Assembly: GCA_023252195.1 (NCBI GenBank)
Contig: JAHEXI010000009.1
Span: 62,001-126,000 of the forward strand
Reading direction: 5' to 3'
Length of the DNA stretch: 64,000 nt
From: Pseudonocardiales bacterium
Lineage (GTDB): Bacteria > Actinomycetota > Actinomycetes > Mycobacteriales > Pseudonocardiaceae
In this document: positions 1 through 7,561 of the stretch, piece by piece
Position numbering within the stretch: the stretch's first letter is position 1
How the letters are laid out: every line of letters starts with the position of its first letter
Made by a program: the position numbers and the translations under genes
Notes under the pieces: model-generated
Seen by the model: the letters and a program-made list of their open reading frames with translations, nothing else
Databases searched by the model: none
Told to the model about the DNA's origin: nothing

Positions 1-333
1 GTTGAGGAAGTCCCACTGCGGCACCATTGCGATGTACGGGTGCGGCACCTTCAGCCGGGTCATGTCGGCCAGCTTCATCATGCCGCCGTCGTCGGTGGGG
101 AACCCGGCTGAGGTGAGCTCGCTGTGCGGCACGGCGTCGAACTTCTCGCCCAGCCCCAGCTCGTCGAGCAGGGTCAGCGTTGACGGGTGCACCGTGTCGC
201 CGCGGAAGTCTCGCAGGAAATCGGGGTGCTTTTCCAGCACCGTCACCTCGACCCCGGCCCTGGCCAGTAGCAGCCCTGCCACCATGCCGGCCGGGCCGCC
301 ACCTACCACCACGCAGCCCGTGCGCTCGGTCAT
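1..333 (-). CDS. FAD-dependent monooxygenase, N-terminal part (runs off left edge)
   Basis: Reading the minus strand from the ATG at 333 gives 111 uninterrupted codons to the window edge. The protein opens with a Rossmann GGGPAG motif in the first 17 residues, followed by an acidic strand end (VTVLEKHPDF) and the RGDTVHPSTL segment typical of the p-hydroxybenzoate-hydroxylase fold (PF01494 type). This family uses FAD and NAD(P)H to hydroxylate aromatic or polyketide substrates. The substrate cannot be read from the fragment. The family is normally 380-550 residues long, so most of the gene lies outside the window. It is probably read away from the multicopper oxidase remnant next to it. Confidence 0.88.
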   Translation of the reverse strand, partial: MTERTGCVVVGGGPAGMVAGLLLARAGVEVTVLEKHPDFLRDFRGDTVHPSTLTLLDELGLGEKFDAVPHSELTSAGFPTDDGGMMKLADMTRLKVPHPYIAMVPQWDFLN

Positions 334-396
334 CCCGATCACCCTGTTTTCATCATCCGTTGAATATCTTGAGGATGCCCCTGGACCGGCTGTGCG

Positions 397-585
397 TCAA
401 GCACTGTGACGACGGATACGCTGATCAGGCGACGAGCGAGACATCTGCGGCTCCCGCACTTTGTGATCTTCAGGAGCGTGTCCTTCAGGTCCTGGCTGGG
501 CCGGAGCCAGGACCTGGTAGCGGGCTAGCATGCCAGCAATGATGTGGTCGCTGACGTGGCAGTGGAACTGCCAGATCCCAGGTCA
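397..585 (-). pseudogene. Multicopper oxidase C-terminal remnant
   Basis: On the minus strand one frame reads PGIWQFHCHVSDHIIAGMLA followed by RYQVL, and ends at a TGA at 397-399. The HCHVxxHxxxGM pattern is the C-terminal copper-binding signature of multicopper oxidases (type 1 and type 3 ligands). An in-frame TGA lies directly upstream of PGIW, and no cupredoxin sequence could be read further upstream, so only the tail of the enzyme survives. A second broken multicopper oxidase lies near 57.3 kb. Known: these enzymes oxidise phenols, metals or nitrite. Inferred: this copy is dead. Confidence 0.8.
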
Positions 586-599
586 CGAACCACCGGGAC

Positions 600-1446
600 G
601 CGCCGCATCGATCACTGGCGGAGGCAACCGCTGCGCCCACCGCTGGACGCTCCGCCGGTAGTAGAGGCCCCATCAGCACCGATCACTCCATAAAGATCTA
701 GTCAGCAAGAAGGGCGAAGCTGCAGGTCCGATCTCGTCGTTTTCTTTCGAAGCCAGCGGAGCCCCGAGCACGTCGACGGTAATGCCAGGGTCTGCAGTCG
801 CGACGCTGATCACCAATTGGTGACGGTATGACACAACTCATGTCCACATCGTAATAATTGCGTGCTCCGCAATCTGAAGTTAAGTCAACCGACATGTCGA
901 CGTAACTTTGACGTAACGTTGCCAGTATCTAGAGCGACTTCTCCAGTAGTGCTGCTGGGACGGATGACCGTCGGAGACGAGGCAAGACGTTGGGTTACCC
1001 ACCCTTCATGGGTGGGTGAATGTGAGCGGTAAGTTATGGGTCCTGGGCTTGGTGACAGGAGGGCGAACGCTCAGTCGCTGCCCTCCGCTCGGGCACGCAC
1101 TCGTCCCGGCCTAGAGCCGCTCGGCCTCCTCCGCGCGGACGGCCGAGAGCTTCTCGGCCTCGGCACACCGGTGCTGCCTCGGCGTCCCTGTACTCGACGT
1201 CACCCAGACCGCTGGCGCTATCTCCGGTCGTCCCTGCGCCCGTGGCCCGTTCACGAGATCGCGGCGGTTCACCTTGTGTTCAGCACCGCTGCCCGTGTGG
1301 CGGGCGCGAGCAGGCACGCCGCCCCGTCACAGAGTCACCGAATGCTTATGTCTTGTCCCCCCGTCGGCTGGGTATCGCCAGGTGAGGGACGTATCCAGGG
1401 TCTTTCTGGGAAGAGAGGTTCCTAGGGAGAGGAAGAAGGTGCGGAT
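600..1446. other. Long gap without a convincing gene
   Basis: No frame here shows a recognisable domain; the short open frames look like compositional noise. The stretch from about 820 to 940 is poorer in GC than its surroundings and could hold promoters. A perfect hairpin lies at 997-1017. The last 30 bases before 1447 are purine-rich and contain the ribosome binding site of the next small gene. Confidence 0.5.
997..1017. terminator. Perfect 8-bp hairpin
   Basis: ACCCACCC (997-1004) and GGGTGGGT (1010-1017) form a perfect stem with a 5-base loop. No T-run follows. It could be a terminator for transcription entering from the left or part of the leader of the Trp-rich peptide gene. Confidence 0.45.
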
Positions 1447-1623
1447 ATGAAGATCAGGGCGATCTTCAGGCTTGGCCGCCATAGCCGCGACGATGACGAC
1501 GAGGGTCGTGGTTGGGGCCACTGGGGCCACGGCTGGGGCTGGGGCCACTGGGGCCACGGCTGGGGCTGGGGCGACTGGGGCCGCGGCTGGGGCTGGGGCC
1601 ACTGGGGCCGATGGGGAAGGTGA
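1447..1623 (+). CDS. 58-residue Trp/Gly/His repeat peptide (possible peptide precursor)
   Basis: An ATG at 1447 follows a purine-rich ribosome binding site (AGGAAGAAGG) and opens a 58-codon frame ending at TGA 1621-1623. Residues 1-22 are a charged leader (MKIRAIFRLG, then RHSRDDDDEGRG). Residues 23-58 are four nonapeptides: WGHWGHGWG twice, WGDWGRGWG, then WGHWGRWGR, with 12 Trp among 36 residues. There is no signal peptide or membrane segment. The gene is followed by a strong hairpin, an ABC exporter and a FAD monooxygenase, the layout of a modified-peptide (RiPP) operon. I do not recognise the family. Alternatives are a metal-binding peptide, since the HGWGWGHWG composition recalls prion copper octarepeats, or a chance frame in a 27-bp tandem repeat. 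The ribosome binding site and the clean leader argue for a real gene. Confidence 0.6.
   Translation: MKIRAIFRLGRHSRDDDDEGRGWGHWGHGWGWGHWGHGWGWGDWGRGWGWGHWGRWGR
1513..1620 (+). repeat. Four tandem 27-bp repeats encoding WGxWGxGWG units
   Basis: Units lie at 1513-1539, 1540-1566, 1567-1593 and 1594-1620. The first two encode the same nonapeptide; the third and fourth diverge by His-to-Asp/Arg changes and an altered end. The period is exactly nine codons, so copy-number changes keep the reading frame. Confidence 0.85.
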
Positions 1624-1644
1624 GGAGTAACCGTCTGTGAATGG

Positions 1645-1690
1645 TGGGCGGTGGCCTCACTCCGGTTCACCGGGGTGAGGCCACCGCCCA
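1645..1690. terminator. Perfect 16-bp hairpin between peptide gene and exporter
   Basis: TGGGCGGTGGCCTCAC (1645-1660) and GTGAGGCCACCGCCCA (1675-1690) are perfect complements with a 14-base loop. The hairpin starts 21 bases after the stop codon of the peptide gene and ends before the likely start of the exporter. It has no T-run, so it may act as an attenuator or as an mRNA-stabilising structure. Such an element between a short highly expressed peptide gene and its processing genes is common in peptide operons. Confidence 0.75.
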
Positions 1691-1719
1691 CTCCAGACCC
1701 GTCAGAACCGAGGAGTGAA

Positions 1720-3302
1720 GTGCCGGTGTGGGAGGTAATGAGGTCGCTGGTGCGTCCGGGCTCAGGAAGCCTTGGCTCGGGGGATGGCGGCCAGGGTTTG
1801 GTGGAGCTGGCTCCGGCGGCGAGCCTGCAGGAAGTTTTTCGCCGGTTTTGGCCTGATGCCCGACCGTTTTGGCGGTGGTTGTGGCTGTCCCTGGTATTGA
1901 TCATCGTGACGCCGGTGGTGGACGCTGGCGCGATCTTGTTGTTCAAGGTGCTGGTCGATGAAGTGTTGACCCCGCGGGATTTCGGGGCGTTCCCGCCGGT
2001 GGCCGCGGCGTTTGTGGGTGTCACGCTGCTGGTGGGCGTGTTGGGTTTCGTCTCCCAATATCTGGGGGCGTGGATCGGGGAGAATTTCCTGCACCGGTTG
2101 CGGACCCGGGTGTTCGCCCATCTGCACACGTTGTCGGTGAGTTTTTTTGACCGCCACCGCCTGGGGGATACCCTGAGTCGGCTGACCGGTGATGTGGCGG
2201 CGATCGAAACTGTGGTGCTGTCTGGGGTCATCGGGGTCATCGCGAACCTGTTGAAGATCGTGGTGTTCGCCGGAGTGTTGTTCTTCCTGGACTGGCGCCT
2301 GGCGTTGGTGTCGCTGATCGCGGTGCCGGTGTTCTGGGTCGCTGCCCGGATGTTCGCCCGCAGGATCAAAGTCGCCTCCCGGGAGGTCCGGGCCCGCGCC
2401 GGGTCGATCACCGTGGTCGCCGAGGAAAGCCTGGGCAACGCCACCTTGATCCAGGCCTACGGCCGCGAACGCGCCGAGGTCGACCGCTTCGCCGCCCAAA
2501 GCCTGGGCAGCGTGCACGCCGAGCTGGCCGCCACCCGACTCGGCGCGATGTTTGCCCCGCTGGTCGACCTGCTGCAGGTGCTCGGGGTGCTGACCATCCT
2601 GGGGGTCGGGATCTGGGAACTGACCGCCGGGCACATCACCCTAGGCGGGCTGCTGGCCTTCCTGGTGTTTTTGTCCCAGCTCTACAGCCCCGTCCAAGGC
2701 CTGGGGGCGCTGTCCACCTCCCTGTTCGCTGCCTCGGCGGCCGCCGAACGCATCATCGAGCTGCTCGACCAGCACTCCGCCGTGACCGCACCCGCGCACC
2801 CCATCCCGTTAGGACGGGCCCGTGGAACGCTGCGCCTAGAACAGGTCAGCTTCGCCTACCCCGACACCGCAACCGACGTTCTGACCGACCTCAGCGTCAC
2901 CGCGCTACCCGAGCACACCACTGCCATCGTCGGCACCAGTGGCGCCGGCAAAACCACCCTGCTCAAACTGCTGCTGCGGTTTTATGACCCCACCGCCGGA
3001 CGGATCACCCTGGATGGCTACGACCTGCGGGACCTGGACCCCGAGGAACTGCGCGCCAACATCGCCATCGTGCTGCAGGAAACCCTGCTGCTGGATGGCA
3101 CCATCGCCGACAACATCCGCGCCGGACGCCCCGACGCCACCCGTGGCCAACTGATCACCGCGGCCATCGCCGCCGACGCCCACGTACGCATGCCCAACTC
3201 CTGGCCAACAACAACCACTACGCGCACCTCTACCGCCTCCACCACCCGCCAATGCTCACCGGGATAGGGGCTCAGACTGCACTGAATGGAGCATCGACAT
3301 GA
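1720..3302 (+). pseudogene. ABC exporter (fused membrane and ATPase domains) with a deleted, frameshifted ATPase domain
   Basis: The likely start is GTG 1720 behind GAGGAG; a GTG at 1651 is also open but lies inside the hairpin. A six-helix exporter domain (roughly the first 300 residues) is followed by an ATPase domain with Walker A (GTSGAGKT) and a Q-loop (VLQETLLLDGTIADNI). After IAADAH the frame runs into low-complexity sequence and stops near 3267. In another frame the region from about 3193 reads AQLLANNNHYAHLYRLHH, the normal C-terminus of this family, and ends at TGA 3300-3302, overlapping the next ATG. The roughly 100 residues holding the LSGGQ signature, Walker B and H-loop are missing. 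The pattern fits an internal deletion with loss of frame. As read, it cannot hydrolyse ATP alone. Confidence 0.82.
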
Positions 3303-4531
3303 AAATCGTGTGCATCGGCGGTGGACCGGCCGGGTTTTACTTCGCCATCTCGGCGAAGCTGCGCGACGCCGGCCACGAGATCACCGTCATCGAACGCGAT
3401 CCCGCCGGCGCCACCTACGGCTGGGGGGTGGTGTACTGGGACGACCTGCTGGACATGCTGTTCCGCAACGACCTCGACAGCGCGCGCGCGGTGCGTGCCG
3501 CATCCGTCCTGTGGCAGGAGCAGCGTGTGATCCTGCGCAGCGAGCAAACGGCCTATCTACCCGGGTACGGCTTCAGCGTGGGCCGCGCGGCGCTGCTGGA
3601 CATCCTCGCCCAGCGCGCGATCGAACTCGGCGTCGACGTCCAGTACTGCACCGAGGTCGATGATCCCTCCGCTACCGCCGACGCCGAGCTCGTCGTGGTG
3701 GCCGAGGGCGCGAACAGCCGGGTGCGACAACGCCACGGCGACCAGTTCGGGGCCCGTGTGGACATCGGCGGGAACCCCTACATCTGGCTGGGCACCGACA
3801 AGGTCTTCGACAGCTTCACCTTCGCCTTCGAACAGACCTCAGCGGGGTGGGTCTGGTTCCACGCCTATCCCTCCAGCGCCGGGATCAGCACCTGCATCGT
3901 GGAGTGCGCCCAGGCGACCTGGCAGGCACTCGGGTTCGACTCGCTGGGCAGCGAGGACAGCGCCCGGCTGCTGGAGAAGATCTTCGAGCACGCCCTCGAC
4001 GGTCATGCGCTGATCAGTCAGTCCCGTGGTGAGCCGGCACGGTGGCTGCGCTTTACCCAGGTGACCAACAAGACCTGGTACCACGACAACCAGGTACTCA
4101 TCGGCGACGCTGCCCACACCACTCACTTCACCCTCGGGTCCGGTACCAGGCTGGCGATGATCGACGCGGTCATGCTCGCCCAGAGCGTTTACGAACATGA
4201 GGATCTGTCGGCGGCGTTGCAGGACTACGACCAGCGAGGCCGCGCAGCGCTGCGGCCGATCCAAGCCGCGGCGCGCACCAGCATGGCCTGGTTCGAACGG
4301 GCCGACCGCTATCTCGACCGCGACGCCGTGGCTTTCGCCTACTCGATGTCGGGGCGCCAAGGGGCCCAGCCGCCCTGGCGCTACCAAATGCACCTCGCCA
4401 CCCAAGTCCCCGCCCTACGCATCGCCCAGCGCGAGTTTCACTCGATCCGGCGACGGTACCTCGCCCGCCGGCGGGGAGAACCGGCTACTGCTCTCGCGCT
4501 GATCACTCAACGATTCGCACACAACCCCTGA
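3299..4531 (+). CDS. FAD-dependent monooxygenase, VioD/anthraniloyl-CoA hydroxylase-like
   Basis: This 410-residue protein has an N-terminal FAD-binding IGGGPAG motif (residues 6-12), a GWGVVYWDDLLD segment and a second FAD motif GDAAHTTHFTLGSGTRLAM. The last resembles VioD, salicylyl-CoA 5-hydroxylase and anthraniloyl-CoA monooxygenase, flavoenzymes that hydroxylate indole or aminobenzoyl rings using NAD(P)H and O2. No signal peptide is visible, so it should act in the cytoplasm. Its ATG overlaps the stop of the original exporter frame (ATGA at 3299-3302), which implies translational coupling. With an upstream peptide containing 12 Trp, hydroxylation of peptidyl tryptophan is an attractive but untested inference. 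A free aromatic substrate is equally possible. Confidence 0.85.
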   Translation: MKIVCIGGGPAGFYFAISAKLRDAGHEITVIERDPAGATYGWGVVYWDDLLDMLFRNDLDSARAVRAASVLWQEQRVILRSEQTAYLPGYGFSVGRAALLDILAQRAIELGVDVQYCTEVDDPSATADAELVVVAEGANSRVRQRHGDQFGARVDIGGNPYIWLGTDKVFDSFTFAFEQTSAGWVWFHAYPSSAGISTCIVECAQATWQALGFDSLGSEDSARLLEKIFEHALDGHALISQSRGEPARWLRFTQVTNKTWYHDNQVLIGDAAHTTHFTLGSGTRLAMIDAVMLAQSVYEHEDLSAALQDYDQRGRAALRPIQAAARTSMAWFERADRYLDRDAVAFAYSMSGRQGAQPPWRYQMHLATQVPALRIAQREFHSIRRRYLARRRGEPATALALITQRFAHNP

Positions 4532-4745
4532 GCGGCGCGTCGAGTTCCAGCGCGCACTCGCGCGTGGGTCGCCAACTACATCCTGCAGCGCTGACACCCC
4601 ATGAAGAACCAGCACGCGGGGACACCGGATTTCGATCCGTCCTCATGATCTCCTCCGACGAGCAATTCGGTTTCCCGTGAACGAGCGACCCGGCTGCAGG
4701 TAAACACGATCCAGCCTGCCAGGAATGCGGATCGCCACGCGAGGG

Positions 4746-4773
4746 GTGTAACCCGGGTGCCTATTTGTTGGTG
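4746..4773 (+). promoter_or_regulatory. ECF-type promoter motif, copy 1 (in front of the sigma gene)
   Basis: The 28 bases here match the motif at 6100-6127 at 25 positions. Both carry GTGTAACCC near the left end and TGTTGGTG at the right end, which I read as the -35 and -10 elements of the cognate ECF sigma factor. Its position 37 bases before the proposed GTG start of the sigma gene suggests autoregulation. Confidence 0.68.
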
Positions 4774-4810
4774 GGGCCGGATTAGCACTGGCCGCGGAGG
4801 TGGTGCCGGT

Positions 4811-5401
4811 GTGATGAGACGGACTGGGTGTGGCCAGGCCGCTGCCGCTCGGATGGGCGGCGGGGCTGACGAGCGAGGTGCGGACGGGCCACAGTTGCGT
4901 GTGGTCGATGGCGAGTTCTACCCGGACTGGGAGGCGGTGTACCGGGACAATGTTGATCGGGTGTATCGGCTGATGTTCGCCAAGGTCGGTAACCGGCCGG
5001 ACGCGGAGGATTTAACCGCGGAGGTGTTCCTGGCGGCGCTGCGTCCGCTGCGCGTCTCGGCCAGCGTGGGGGAGGTGCGGGCCTACCTGTCGGCCACCGC
5101 GCGGACGGTCTTGGCCGGTTATTGGCGGCGGACGTTGGGTCGCGAGATCACCATGCTCACCGATGACGAGGGGCTGGAGTCGATGCCGTCCGAGACCGCG
5201 GCGGCCTCGGACGCGACGGCACGGGCGGCGCTGATCCTGGCGGGGCTCCCCGAGAACTATCAGCGCATCCTGCAGCTGCGGTTTGTGGAATCCTGTTCGG
5301 TGCGTGAGGCCGCAGCTGCGCTGGGGATAAGCGTGGCGTATGCGAAAGTGCTGCAGCATCGGGCATTGCGTCGAGCCGCGCAGCTGGAGGTGGACAGGTG
5401 A
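4811..5401 (+). CDS. ECF-family RNA polymerase sigma factor
   Basis: The protein of about 196 residues carries sigma region 2 (YRDNVDRVYRLMFAKVGNRP then DAEDLTAEVF) and region 4 (LPENYQRILQLRFVESCSVR then EAAAALGIS), with no region 3, as in extracytoplasmic-function sigma factors. A GTG at 4811 or ATG at 4814 fits the GGAGG at 4796-4800. The longer frame beginning at 4757 would start inside the promoter motif and is rejected. Its stop overlaps the start of the Rieske gene (GTGA), the position normally taken by an anti-sigma gene. Predicted targets are its own promoter and the copper-protein operon at 6.1 kb. Confidence 0.9.
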   Translation: MMRRTGCGQAAAARMGGGADERGADGPQLRVVDGEFYPDWEAVYRDNVDRVYRLMFAKVGNRPDAEDLTAEVFLAALRPLRVSASVGEVRAYLSATARTVLAGYWRRTLGREITMLTDDEGLESMPSETAAASDATARAALILAGLPENYQRILQLRFVESCSVREAAAALGISVAYAKVLQHRALRRAAQLEVDR

Positions 5402-6105
5402 GTGCACGGGGCGCGCGCCGGTTCGTTGCGGATCTGTTGCGGGGTCGTCGGCCGCGGTCGTTTCGGGCTGATGACACCGACGTCGGGCAGTTGCGCGCGG
5501 CGATCACGCTGCGGGCTGCGCAGCCGGGTAGCGCGACACCGCGTGAAGAGTTCGTCACTGACCTGCACCGGCGGCTTGCCGACCAACAGGCAACCGAACA
5601 GACCGCGACGCCGTTGCCAGCGCCTCGACCCGTGGTGGACAGCACCCGGCGACGCCTGGTGGCGGCCAGCTCGATCGCGGTGGCTGCCGCGGCGGCTGGT
5701 GCCGTGGTGGACCACACGGTGATCAGCCGGGGACCTGCCCAGAGCGGGGCCGGCGGGGAGCAAACGTTGATCCCGAGCACCGGTCAGTGGCGCACGGTGA
5801 GCGCCAGCGCGGATCTGGCCGAGGGCGGGGTGCAAAGTTTCGACCTGGGCACGGTAGTCGGGTTCGTGGCACGCACCGGTGGTGCGCTGCGGGCGGTGTC
5901 GGGAGTGTGTACGCATCTGGGTTGCAGGTTGGCTCTCGACGCGGCGGCCCGACGGCTGGACTGCCCGTGCCACCGCACCACGTTCGCGGTCAGCGGCGAG
6001 TTGCTGCGGTATCAGCTACCCGTGCCGCCCGCGGCGTTGCCGCAGTTCGAGGTCCGCGAGATGCACGGCGAGGTGCAGGTCTACGCCCCCCCAGGTCCGG
6101 TGTAA
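5398..6105 (+). CDS. Membrane-anchored Rieske [2Fe-2S] protein, candidate redox-sensing anti-sigma factor
   Basis: In this 235-residue protein residues 1-82 are charged and probably cytoplasmic. Residues 83-105 hold a twin-arginine-like motif and an Ala-rich membrane segment (TRRRLVAASSIAVAAAAAGA). Residues 125-230 form a Rieske domain with both cluster motifs: C171-T-H173-L-G-C176 and C189-P-C191-H192. All four ligands and the two extra Cys of the stabilising disulfide are present. The gene overlaps the sigma gene by four bases. Known: many ECF sigma factors are held by a co-encoded membrane protein with a cytoplasmic N-terminal domain and an extracellular sensor. Inferred: this protein senses redox state through the cluster. 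The alternative is a plain electron-transfer subunit working with the downstream cupredoxin. Confidence 0.85.
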   Translation: MSARGARRFVADLLRGRRPRSFRADDTDVGQLRAAITLRAAQPGSATPREEFVTDLHRRLADQQATEQTATPLPAPRPVVDSTRRRLVAASSIAVAAAAAGAVVDHTVISRGPAQSGAGGEQTLIPSTGQWRTVSASADLAEGGVQSFDLGTVVGFVARTGGALRAVSGVCTHLGCRLALDAAARRLDCPCHRTTFAVSGELLRYQLPVPPAALPQFEVREMHGEVQVYAPPGPV

Positions 6106-6127
6106 CCCCGGTCCCTATCTGTTGGTG
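6100..6127 (+). promoter_or_regulatory. ECF-type promoter motif, copy 2 (in front of the cupredoxin gene)
   Basis: This is the second copy of the 28-base motif (25 of 28 identical to 4746-4773). It overlaps the stop codon of the Rieske gene and lies 43 bases before the cupredoxin ATG. It would let the sigma factor raise the copper-protein genes independently of its own operon. Confidence 0.68.
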
Positions 6128-6170
6128 AGACCCGCATCGGGTGGGCCTCACCAGCGGAGAGGGGTCGATC

Positions 6171-6578
6171 ATGAGGTACGAGTTCAGGGCCAGGCTGGTG
6201 ATACCGGCGGTCACGGGGTTGGCCATCCTGGCCGGCTGCGGCGGCCCCACTTCCGCCGCCACCCCACCCGCGGCCGCCGAGTCGATGCCCCCGGCCGCGG
6301 GGTCGGGTCAGGACGCGCCAGTGGCCACGAACACGGTGGCGATTCAGAACTTCGCGTTCTCCCCGGCCACCGTGACCGTCAAGGCTGGCACCACGATCAC
6401 CTGGACCAACCGCGACTCCGATGCACACACTGTGACCGCCATGCCGGCAGGGTCGTTTCACTCCCCGACGTTGAACACCGGTCAGTCGTTTCAGTACACC
6501 TTCACCGCCCCGGGTCGTTTCGACTACCTGTGCACCATCCACCCGTTCATGACGGCCACCGTGGTCGTGACCCCATGA
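6171..6578 (+). CDS. Blue-copper (plastocyanin/amicyanin-type) lipoprotein
   Basis: The ATG at 6171 follows GAGAGGGG; the longer frame from 6141 has no ribosome binding site. The 135-residue product has a lipobox (LAILAGC, lipid Cys at 23), a Pro/Ala linker, then a cupredoxin domain. Type 1 copper ligands are visible: H86 (SDAHTVTA), C121 and H124 (LCTIHPF) and M127. The protein should be tethered outside the membrane and carry single electrons. Its natural partner is the neighbouring Rieske protein or an oxidase encoded elsewhere. The gene ends in an ATGA overlap with the phosphoesterase gene. Confidence 0.92.
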   Translation: MRYEFRARLVIPAVTGLAILAGCGGPTSAATPPAAAESMPPAAGSGQDAPVATNTVAIQNFAFSPATVTVKAGTTITWTNRDSDAHTVTAMPAGSFHSPTLNTGQSFQYTFTAPGRFDYLCTIHPFMTATVVVTP

Positions 6579-7561
6579 GTACGCCGTCTGAGCTCACCAC
6601 GGAGCCCGCGACCGGGCCGGAGGCAGGCCCTGCGGGGATGAGTCGCCGGCAGCTGCTTCGCCACACGGCGTGGTTCGGCGCCGCGGTGGTGCTCACCGTC
6701 AGCGGCGGCGAGGTGATCAGCCACCTCGGCACCACACCCGCCGCAGTTATCGCCGCGGATCCGCACGCGTTGAGGTTCGTCCAGATCAGCGACAGCCACC
6801 TGGGCTTCCACGGGCCGGCGAACACCGACGTGACCGGCTCGTTCAGTCGAGCCATCGACCAGGTCAACAGTCTGGGGTTTCGCCCGGACTTCGTGATGCA
6901 CACCGGTGACCTGACCCACCTGTCCACCCCGGCCCAGTTCGACCAGGTTGCCCACATGCTGCGCGGGCTGCGCACCGGAGCAGTCTTCACGGTGCCCGGT
7001 GAGCACGACTCAGTCGATGACCACGGGCAGAAATACCGAGCCATGTTCGGGGCCGGCACCCACGGAGATGGCTGGTACAGCTTCGACGTCAAGGGCGTCC
7101 ACGTCATCGCCCTGGTCAACACTCTGGCTCTGGAGAAGCTCGGTCACCTCGGTACAGACCAGCTCGACTTCGTCCGCAACGACGTCGCCGGTCTATCCAG
7201 TGACACACCGATTGTGGTGTTCAGCCACATCCCGCTGTTCGCGATGTATCCGACGTGGGGCTGGGGTACCGACGACGCCACCCAAGCCCTGAGCTACCTG
7301 CGCCGGTTCTCCTCAGTGACCTGCCTCAATGGCCACGTCCACCAGCTGTTCACCAAAACCGACGGCAACGTCACCTTCTACAGCGCGACCACCACCGCCT
7401 ACCCGCTGCCCCACCCCGGGGTGGGACCAGGCCCGATTCCGGTCACCCTGCCCGCCGGGCAACTCGGTGCCGCGCTGGGCATCCGCGACGTCACCTACCA
7501 ACCAGGGCAACACGCCCTCGCGATCCGCGACCGGAAACTCACCGGACGGAAGCCCACATGA
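6575..7561 (+). CDS. Tat-exported calcineurin-like metallophosphoesterase
   Basis: The 328-residue protein starts at the ATG overlapping the previous stop; a longer frame open from 5879 is spurious. A twin-arginine signal (SRRQLLRHTAWFGAAVVLTV) lies near residue 23. Metallophosphoesterase motifs follow in order: DSHLG, GDLTH, GEHD in place of the usual GNHD, FSHIP and GHVHQ. These bind two metal ions and cleave phosphate esters. The substrate is unknown. Folded export by Tat fits metal loading in the cytoplasm. Co-transcription with a copper protein and a sigma/Rieske pair suggests a job in envelope stress or respiration rather than in phosphate supply. Confidence 0.9.
   Translation: MSTPSELTTEPATGPEAGPAGMSRRQLLRHTAWFGAAVVLTVSGGEVISHLGTTPAAVIAADPHALRFVQISDSHLGFHGPANTDVTGSFSRAIDQVNSLGFRPDFVMHTGDLTHLSTPAQFDQVAHMLRGLRTGAVFTVPGEHDSVDDHGQKYRAMFGAGTHGDGWYSFDVKGVHVIALVNTLALEKLGHLGTDQLDFVRNDVAGLSSDTPIVVFSHIPLFAMYPTWGWGTDDATQALSYLRRFSSVTCLNGHVHQLFTKTDGNVTFYSATTTAYPLPHPGVGPGPIPVTLPAGQLGAALGIRDVTYQPGQHALAIRDRKLTGRKPT

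Noticed and set aside
1036..1425. 129-codon plus-strand frame before the peptide gene
   Set aside because: Arg/Pro/Ser-rich, no domain, no ribosome binding site; it overlaps the leader of the peptide gene and looks like GC-rich noise.
1513..1620. Possible CRISPR-like repeats
   Set aside because: The 27-bp units are contiguous without spacers and encode a regular nonapeptide.
1327..2444. Minus-strand open frames rich in Pro/Ala or Pro/Gln across the Trp-repeat gene and exporter
   Set aside because: They are mirror frames of the GC-rich repeats and of the exporter coding strand. They have no ribosome binding site and no known domain.
5879..6574. Extension of the phosphoesterase frame far upstream
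   Set aside because: It would cover the Rieske and cupredoxin genes. The ATG at 6575 overlaps the previous stop and precedes a Tat signal.
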